Source: Alistipes sp. (GTDB taxonomy: Bacteria > Bacteroidota > Bacteroidia > Bacteroidales > Rikenellaceae). From it: a stretch of 17,973 nucleotides of DNA. Of the stretch, positions 12,846-17,973 are shown piece after piece (within the stretch, counting starts at the first letter, position 1; every line of letters starts with the position of its first letter). Made by a program: the position numbers and the translations under genes. Below the pieces are notes generated by a model. That model worked only from the letters and a program-made list of their open reading frames with translations. It searched no databases and had not been told where the DNA came from. The stretch covers positions 1 through 17,973 of the forward strand of contig JAFYRB010000073.1 of assembly GCA_017559615.1 (NCBI GenBank), read 5' to 3'.

Positions 12846-14348
12846 ATGAGCAGAGAGTTAGAGCTAAACCCCAATAAGGTGGTTTCATTCTTGGGTAAAC
12901 CTGCCAAGGAGTTCACAAAGGCAGATATCGTTAAGTACATCTACGACAACGGCATACGTATGGTTAACTTTATGTACCCTGCGGGTGATGGTCGTCTTAA
13001 GACGCTTAACTTTGTTATCAACAATGCCGAATATCTCGACACAATTCTTACGTGTGGCGAGCGCGTAGATGGCTCGAGTCTCTTCCCATTTATCGAGGCG
13101 GGTAGTAGCGACCTCTATGTCGTGCCACGCTTCAGCACCGCGTTCCTCGATCCATTTGCCGAGATTCCTACGCTCACGATGCTCTGCTCCTTCTTCAATA
13201 AGGATGGCGAGCCTTTGGCATCTGCGCCACGTTATACACTCCTCAAGGCGTTGAGCGCATTTAAGGAGGTTACGGCTATGGAGTTTGAGGCTATGGGCGA
13301 GTTGGAGTACTATGTCATAGCTCCCGACGAGGGCCTCTTCCCTGCAACGGACCAGAAGGGCTACCACGAGTCGGCTCCGTATGCCAAGTTTAATGAGTTC
13401 CGCACCGAGTGTATGGCATATATTGCACAGGCGGGCGGTAAGATTAAGTATGGCCACTCGGAGGTGGGTAACTTCACTATCGACGGCCTTATCTATGAGC
13501 AGAACGAGATAGAGTTCCTACCCGTAGCGGCCGAGGATGCTGCCGACCAGCTTGTCATCGCCAAATGGATAATTCGCAACCTTGCATACCGCTATGGCTA
13601 CGATATAACCTTTGCGCCAAAGATTACGGCGGGTAAGGCTGGCTCGGGACTCCATATCCATATGCGTATTATGAAGGATGGTAAAAATATGATGACCGAG
13701 AATGGTGTGCTTTCGGCTACGGCACGTCGCGCCATTGCGGGTATGATGGAGTTAGCACCATCTATCACCGCCTTCGGAAATACCAATCCTACATCCTATT
13801 TCCGTCTTGTGCCACATCAGGAGGCTCCTACGAATGTCTGCTGGGGCGATCGCAACCGCTCGGTATTGGTGCGTGTGCCACTCGGTTGGACCGCAAAGAG
13901 CGATATGTGTCAGATTGCCAACCCTTTGGAGGCGGCCTCTACAATCGACACAACACAGAAGCAGACCGTCGAGATGCGCTCTCCAGATGGCTCGGCAGAT
14001 GTCTACGAGCTTATTGCAGGTTTGGCCGTTGCGTGCCGCTATGGCTTCGAGTTGGAGAATGCTCTTGAGATTGCAGAGCGCACCTACGTAAACGTAAATA
14101 TCCACCAGAAGGAGAACGAGCATAGATTGAAGGATTTGTCGCAGTTGCCTGATAGCTGTGCCGCATCGGCAGATTGCTTGGAGCGTCAGCGTGCGATTTT
14201 CGAGTCTCGCGGTGTCTTCAGCCCAGCGATGATAGATGGTATCCTGAAGTCGCTTCGTAGCTTCGATGACCGCACCTTGCGTCAGGATATAGGTAACGAT
14301 AGAGAGCAGATGTTGGCTCTTGTACATAGATATTTCCACTGCGGATAA
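12846..14348 (+). CDS. Glutamine synthetase family protein
   Basis: This 500-residue cytosolic ligase is of GS type I fold. Numbering from the ATG at 12846, the nucleotide-binding GSGLHIHM lies at 266-273 (His270 in the glutamate/ammonia site), QEAP is at 325-328 with Glu326, and EMRSPDGSAD has Arg378, the equivalent of the RxPD glutamate site. GELEYYVI supplies the paired metal-binding glutamates. ATP-dependent glutamate plus ammonia to glutamine is the likely reaction, but related clades use other amines, so no symbol is assigned. The NLYxLP adenylylation site of enterobacterial GlnA is not seen; the matching region reads HRLKDLSQLP. A TTG nine nt upstream extends the frame by three residues, but the ATG is preferred. 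The stop overlaps the ATG of dprA by one base (TAATG). Confidence 0.9.
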   Translation: MSRELELNPNKVVSFLGKPAKEFTKADIVKYIYDNGIRMVNFMYPAGDGRLKTLNFVINNAEYLDTILTCGERVDGSSLFPFIEAGSSDLYVVPRFSTAFLDPFAEIPTLTMLCSFFNKDGEPLASAPRYTLLKALSAFKEVTAMEFEAMGELEYYVIAPDEGLFPATDQKGYHESAPYAKFNEFRTECMAYIAQAGGKIKYGHSEVGNFTIDGLIYEQNEIEFLPVAAEDAADQLVIAKWIIRNLAYRYGYDITFAPKITAGKAGSGLHIHMRIMKDGKNMMTENGVLSATARRAIAGMMELAPSITAFGNTNPTSYFRLVPHQEAPTNVCWGDRNRSVLVRVPLGWTAKSDMCQIANPLEAASTIDTTQKQTVEMRSPDGSADVYELIAGLAVACRYGFELENALEIAERTYVNVNIHQKENEHRLKDLSQLPDSCAASADCLERQRAIFESRGVFSPAMIDGILKSLRSFDDRTLRQDIGNDREQMLALVHRYFHCG

Positions 14349-15457
14349 TGACTATCGAAGACCTTGCCCTGTTGTTTGTTCGTGGCTTGGGCAGCCGAGG
14401 TATAGTTCAGCTCCTTGATGCTGCGGGTAGCGCCGAGGAGCTGTTCCGTATGTCCGTAGGTGACCTTGTACGTGGCTATGGGCTGCGTGAGGATGTCGCC
14501 GAGCAAATCGCTCGTCGTGAGACCTTTAGGGATGCCGAGCGTGAGGTTGCCTACTGCCGTAAACATAATATATGCGCCATAGCCGCTTCGGATGATGACT
14601 ATCCCGCGCTGCTCCGCGAGGCAGATGATAGGCCTCACGTACTCTTTGTTCAGGGTAATGTCGAGGCGCTGTCGATGCGTACGCTTACGATGGTCGGCAC
14701 GCGCGAGGCTACATCTTCGGGCCTACACGTTGTGGATAGGCTCGTTAGTGGGTTGTGCGATAAGTTGGGTGACTTGTGTATCGTCAGTGGCTTGGCCTAT
14801 GGCATAGATGCGGCGAGTCACCGCGCGGCACTCACCTATGGTGCAAAGAGTGTTGCCGTTGTGGCGAATGTACTCCCCGAGGTATCGCCATCGCAACATC
14901 GTGCTTTGGCCGATGAGATACTGCGTAGCGGTGGTGCATTGGTTTCGGAGCTGCACTCGCAGTCGAAGCAGAATGGACGTATGTTCATCTCGCGTAACCG
15001 CATTATTGCGGCGTTGAGTATGGGTACTCTTGTTGTGGAGTCGGGCGTATCGGGCGGTGCGCTTGCTACGGCAGATATGGCCGATGGCTACTATCGCACC
15101 GTGATGGCTGTGCCAGGACGAATCACCGACTCAGCGTCTATGGGGTGTAATAACCTGATACGCAGTGGTAAAGCGCGTATGGTGCTCACGCCAAACGATA
15201 TCCTCGAAGATATGGATTGGAAGCCAAATATCAAGGTCGCGGCAGCAACGGAGGAGGTGCGTGATGAGCGCATCGAGGCTCTCTCGCCACAGCAACGTGC
15301 GGTGCTGGAGGCTATGGCAAGTGGCGATACGATAAATTGGTCGCAGTTGCACGAAAGTACGGGACTCTCCATTGGAGAGTTGTCGATGGTGACCTTCGAG
15401 CTGGAGATGCAGGGACTTATCCGCGCTCTGCCAGGCCAACGCTATGAGAAGATTTAA
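14348..15457 (+). CDS. dprA: DNA-processing protein DprA
   Basis: DprA binds incoming ssDNA and loads RecA during natural transformation; it is also present in many species not known to be competent. This 369-residue protein has an N-terminal helix-hairpin-helix/SAM-like part (1-60), the Rossmann fold with VGTRE (116-120), VSGLAYGIDAASHRAAL (146-162), RMFISRNRIIAALSMGTLVVE (201-221), SGGALATA and the PG-x-S-x-G-x-N-LI segment (256-271), and a C-terminal winged helix (about 300-369, SPQQRAVLEAMASGDTINWS). These are complete relative to the usual 350-370 residues. Its ATG overlaps the stop of the upstream gene, so it is translationally coupled. tatD follows after 39 nt. Confidence 0.95.
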   Translation: MTIEDLALLFVRGLGSRGIVQLLDAAGSAEELFRMSVGDLVRGYGLREDVAEQIARRETFRDAEREVAYCRKHNICAIAASDDDYPALLREADDRPHVLFVQGNVEALSMRTLTMVGTREATSSGLHVVDRLVSGLCDKLGDLCIVSGLAYGIDAASHRAALTYGAKSVAVVANVLPEVSPSQHRALADEILRSGGALVSELHSQSKQNGRMFISRNRIIAALSMGTLVVESGVSGGALATADMADGYYRTVMAVPGRITDSASMGCNNLIRSGKARMVLTPNDILEDMDWKPNIKVAAATEEVRDERIEALSPQQRAVLEAMASGDTINWSQLHESTGLSIGELSMVTFELEMQGLIRALPGQRYEKI

Positions 15458-15496
15458 TGGCTACACCTAAAATATTTAAGGTAAAAGTGAAGAGTT

Positions 15497-16273
15497 ATGA
15501 TTGACACACACTCACATATATACGCCGAGGAGTTTGACGCCGACCGCGCGGAGGCTTTGCAGCGTGCTTGGGATGCTGGTGTGGAGCTGATGCTCCTCCC
15601 AGATATCGACTCCGAGAGCCGCGAGCGGATGTTTCAGTTAGCAGCCCAGGAGCCTATGCGATGCAAGGCTATGGCTGGATTGCACCCCACCTCGGTAAAC
15701 GATAATCCTCGTTGGCAGGAGGAGTTGGATATGGTGGAGCGTCTGTTGCGTGATGCTCCTGTGCCACTTTATGGCGTGGGAGAGATAGGTCTCGACCTCT
15801 ATTGGAGTAGAGATTTCTATAAGGAGCAGCGCGAGGCGTTGCACGCACAACTTGAGCTGGCACTGAAGTATGGCAAGAGTGTGGTGATACATACGCGCGA
15901 TGCCTATGCCGAGATGCTCGATGCCGTTGCGACGTATCGTGGTCGTGGCCTTCGCGGTGTCTTCCACGCCTATGCTGCGGATGTGGATATGGCGCGTAAG
16001 TTACTTCGAAATGGAGAGTTTGCGTTCGGTATTGGTGGTGTCGTGACGTTCAAGAATAGCGGCCTTGATAGGGTTGTTGCGGAGCTGCCTCTGGAGCTGC
16101 TTCTTCTGGAAACAGACTCTCCGTACCTCACACCCGTTCCTCATCGTGGTAAGCGCAACGAGCCTGCTTATGTTGAGTATGTGTGCCGAAAAATCGCCGA
16201 GATTCACAACCTCGCACCAGACCACGTTGATGCAGTGACAACGGCTACGGCGAAGGAAATATTCTGCATATAG
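15497..16273 (+). CDS. tatD: TatD family metal-dependent hydrolase
   Basis: A 258-residue TIM-barrel metallo-hydrolase of the TatD DNase family. All expected ligands are seen: His5 and His7 (DTHSHI), Glu96 (GEIGLDLYW), His132 (IHTRDA), His157 (FHAY) and Asp207 (ETDSPYL). Family members degrade DNA 3'-5' or act as D-aminoacyl-tRNA deacylases; which applies here cannot be told. It follows dprA after 39 nt on the same strand and is probably the last gene of that operon; I see no convincing terminator in 16274-16340. Start ATG at 15497 gives the canonical MIDTHSH opening. Confidence 0.93.
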   Translation: MIDTHSHIYAEEFDADRAEALQRAWDAGVELMLLPDIDSESRERMFQLAAQEPMRCKAMAGLHPTSVNDNPRWQEELDMVERLLRDAPVPLYGVGEIGLDLYWSRDFYKEQREALHAQLELALKYGKSVVIHTRDAYAEMLDAVATYRGRGLRGVFHAYAADVDMARKLLRNGEFAFGIGGVVTFKNSGLDRVVAELPLELLLLETDSPYLTPVPHRGKRNEPAYVEYVCRKIAEIHNLAPDHVDAVTTATAKEIFCI

Positions 16274-16348
16274 AGCCCCTCTTTGCATAAATATCGATAA
16301 AAAGGTGAAAAAAGTAGAGAAAAATATTCTTCATTCACAAATTTTATC

Positions 16349-16356
16349 TACCTTTG
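16349..16356 (+). promoter_or_regulatory. Promoter -7 box of the asparaginase gene
   Basis: TACCTTTG matches TAnnTTTG and lies 40 nt upstream of the ATG at 16397. The -33 position (around 16325-16329, TATTC) is weak. An independent start here agrees with the AT-rich 123-nt gap after tatD. Confidence 0.5.
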
Positions 16357-16396
16357 TAAAGATATAGTGCGACACTAAAGCCGCACACCTTCAGCT

Positions 16397-17434
16397 ATGA
16401 AGCGATCATCTATACTTATTATATATACCGGAGGTACTATCGGTATGAAGACCGACGAGGCTACAGGAGCCTTGGTGCCATTTGATTTCAGCGGTATATA
16501 CGAGGAGTTCCCCTCGTTGAAGCGCCTCAAGGTGGATATTGAGGTGCTAACCATCACACCACCTATCGATTCGTCAAATGTCTCGGTTGAGAATTGGGCA
16601 GTTATGGCTCGCCTCATCCGCGATAACTATGCGAAGTACGATGGCTTTGTTGTGCTTCACGGAACCGATACAATGTCCTACTCGGCCTCTGCGTTGAGCT
16701 TTATGCTCGAGAATCTCGCCAAGCCAGTTATCTTCACTGGTAGCCAGATTCCTATTGGTATTCTCCGTACCGATGGACGTGAGAATCTTATCACCGCAAT
16801 CGAGATTGCAGGTGCGCAAAACGAGGATGGCTCGCCTCTTGTTCCCGAGGTGGCTCTCTATTTCCAGAATCGTCTCTTCCGTGGTAACCGTACTACAAAG
16901 TTAAGTGCCGAGGCGTTGAATGCCTTTGCATCGTTCAACTACGCTCCTTTGGCAGATGTGGGTGTGAATATTCAGTACAACAGCGCGGCTATTGCCCCTT
17001 ATGCTCCCGATTTCTCGGACGAGTTCCGCATTAGCGAGCGAATGTCGGATGAGATTGTTGTGGTGAAGCTCTTCCCAGGTATTCGCCCTGCGACGTTGCG
17101 TGCAATGTTGCTCGAGAGTGGCGCACGTGGTGTGGTATTGGAGACCTATGGCGCGGGTAATGCCCCAACGTCGGAGTGGTTCGTCGACCTCGTTAAGGAG
17201 GCTGTGGCTCGTGACATCGTTGTGGTCAACGTATCGCAGTGTAAGGATGGTGCTGTGCAGATGCATCTCTACGAAACAGGTCTTGCTTTGCAGGAGGCTG
17301 GCGTGGTGTCGGGACACGATATGACCATCGAGGCTGCGGTGACAAAGTTGATGTATGTTTTAGGCAAAAATTTGCCACATTCGGAAACTATCAACTTGAT
17401 GCGTAGACCGCTTCGTGGCGAATTTACTTTGTAA
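16397..17434 (+). CDS. ansA: Type I (cytosolic) L-asparaginase
   Basis: This 345-residue enzyme hydrolyses asparagine to aspartate and ammonia. The first active-site motif TGGTIG has Thr14; the second, LHGTDTMSYSASALSFML, has Thr90 and Asp91. The Asp58-Ser59-Ser60 substrate loop and Lys168 in GNRTTK complete the usual set. ETYGAGNAP and VNVSQCKDGAVQM are family segments near the C-terminus. There is no signal peptide, the protein begins directly at the first strand, and the length matches E. coli AnsA (about 338) rather than periplasmic AnsB, so type I. It is probably its own transcription unit, followed by a 258-nt gap with no clear terminator. Confidence 0.95.
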   Translation: MKRSSILIIYTGGTIGMKTDEATGALVPFDFSGIYEEFPSLKRLKVDIEVLTITPPIDSSNVSVENWAVMARLIRDNYAKYDGFVVLHGTDTMSYSASALSFMLENLAKPVIFTGSQIPIGILRTDGRENLITAIEIAGAQNEDGSPLVPEVALYFQNRLFRGNRTTKLSAEALNAFASFNYAPLADVGVNIQYNSAAIAPYAPDFSDEFRISERMSDEIVVVKLFPGIRPATLRAMLLESGARGVVLETYGAGNAPTSEWFVDLVKEAVARDIVVVNVSQCKDGAVQMHLYETGLALQEAGVVSGHDMTIEAAVTKLMYVLGKNLPHSETINLMRRPLRGEFTL

Positions 17435-17692
17435 CGTGTTGTAACTTTCAGAATTTATTCGTATATTTCGCTCAATAATTTGCCATAAAAAGGGGGCGCA
17501 ATAGAGAGTATTTGCACGTTTTTGTGGCGTAAGTGATTGATTGATATGTGGTTTGCGCGATGCTCATCTGAGAAGATAGGGCGGTCGTGTGGCGCATTTG
17601 GGCGTTTAAGGAGTTTTGAAAAAGTTTAATTTTAACTAACGACATATAGAAAACAACTACTAAAAATTACAAATTTTAACTAACAAAACATT
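17435..17692. other. Intergenic leader region before the ExbB-like gene
   Basis: This 258-nt gap has no gene that I can support. It becomes strongly AT-rich over its last 80 nt, as is usual for leaders in this phylum. No full TTTG/TAnnTTTG promoter pair is found; ATAATTTG near 17476 and TAATTTTA near 17625 are partial fits only. Confidence 0.4.
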
Positions 17693-17973
17693 ATGAAAAA
17701 ATTATTTTTGGTTTTGGCAGCTGCTACTCTCTCTTTCGGCGCTGCTTTCGCACAGGATGCTACCGAGACTCCAGCACAGGAGGTAGCTGTAGAGGAGGCT
17801 GCTCCAGTAGCCGAGGTTGAGGCTGTTGAGGAGTTGGCTGGTGAGCCTATGCACTTCGCTTTGATGAAGAAGTTCTTGGAAGGTGGTTGGGAGTGGATGC
17901 TTCCAGTACTTGTTTGTTTGGTACTTGGTTTGGCTATCGCTATCGAGCGTATCCTTTACTTGACTTTCGCTCA
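17693..17973 (+). CDS. exbB: ExbB/TolQ/MotA-family proton channel, 5' part, cut by window edge
   Basis: The visible 93 residues are a cleavable signal (MKKLFLVLAAATLSFGAAFA with cleavage likely before Gln), an Ala/Glu/Val/Pro-rich linker (about 21-50), then MKKFLEGGWEWMLPVLVCLVLGLAIAIERILYL, the first channel TM segment with the E-R-I-x-Y-L signature of ExbB/TolQ proteins in Bacteroidota. With ExbD and TonB it would energise outer-membrane transport using the proton motive force. Codon use is much more biased (GCT, GTT, CCA, TTG, GAG) than in neighbouring genes, as expected for high expression. exbD-like genes are expected beyond the edge. The symbol is by family. Confidence 0.85.
   Translation, partial: MKKLFLVLAAATLSFGAAFAQDATETPAQEVAVEEAAPVAEVEAVEELAGEPMHFALMKKFLEGGWEWMLPVLVCLVLGLAIAIERILYLTFA

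Noticed and set aside
13752..14339. Antisense ORF of 195 residues inside the glutamine synthetase-family gene
   Set aside because: It overlaps catalytic motifs of the real gene and has no own signals; a by-product of codon bias.
17546..17629. 27-codon ORF beginning MWFARCSSEK in the gap before the ExbB-like gene
   Set aside because: It is too short, with no conserved features or translation signals; part of an untranslated region more likely.
1..17973. CRISPR array, insertion sequence, rRNA
   Set aside because: No regularly spaced identical repeats, transposase or rRNA sequence is seen. The only long direct repeat is the 86-bp pair within the lipoprotein genes.

Overview
The window reads as a chromosomal stretch of a gut-type Bacteroidota, probably Rikenellaceae/Alistipes-like. 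The phylum call rests on what is seen: seven start-proximal boxes fitting the Bacteroidetes sigma -7 consensus TAnnTTTG, no clear Shine-Dalgarno sites, short-lipobox lipoproteins followed by acidic residues, an IspG with an inserted domain, and a RecO without zinc-finger cysteines. The genus call is inference from gene content and codon style (CGT, GAG, GGC/GGT rich) and is less certain.

Layout. 1-300: the tail of an unrecognised low-GC ORF, three small palindromes, and the terminator of a minus-strand tRNA-Leu(UAG) at 300-381. An inverted, near-perfect copy of the tRNA 3' end lies just beyond the terminator. 381-5800: divergent promoters feed the tRNA to the left and, to the right, a four-gene operon: FAD-dependent dehydrogenase, sodium:solute symporter, CstA-type transporter and a TPR-like protein. 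A bidirectional hairpin closes this operon. 5811-8698 (minus strand): a five-gene operon of four small paralogous lipoproteins ending in a radical SAM/SPASM enzyme, from a clear promoter at 8667-8698. 8699-8889: AT-rich intergenic DNA with repeated ATCAGTRA elements. 8890-11192: ispG-recO and a bidirectional terminator. 11200-12742 (minus): a CotH-family lipoprotein. 12807-16273: glutamine synthetase-family gene, dprA and tatD. 16349-17434: type I asparaginase. 17693-end: start of an ExbB/TolQ/MotA-family proton channel gene, cut by the window edge.

How the genes fit together. The 581-5756 operon joins two transporters to a redox protein and looks like a nutrient-uptake unit of unknown substrate. 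The 8698-5811 operon is the most interesting locus. Its four secreted lipoproteins share a D-x-D-G-x-x-N-x-G-x-(F/Y)-E motif and a carboxypeptidase-regulatory-like core, and their genes are packed 1-54 nt apart and run directly into a radical SAM maturase. That is the architecture of an enzyme with its own peptide or protein substrates, and I know of no established function for this pairing. The right-hand third is conserved housekeeping: nitrogen metabolism (glutamine synthetase family, asparaginase), DNA uptake/recombination (DprA, RecO), isoprenoid synthesis (IspG), a TatD metallo-hydrolase and envelope energisation (ExbB-like).
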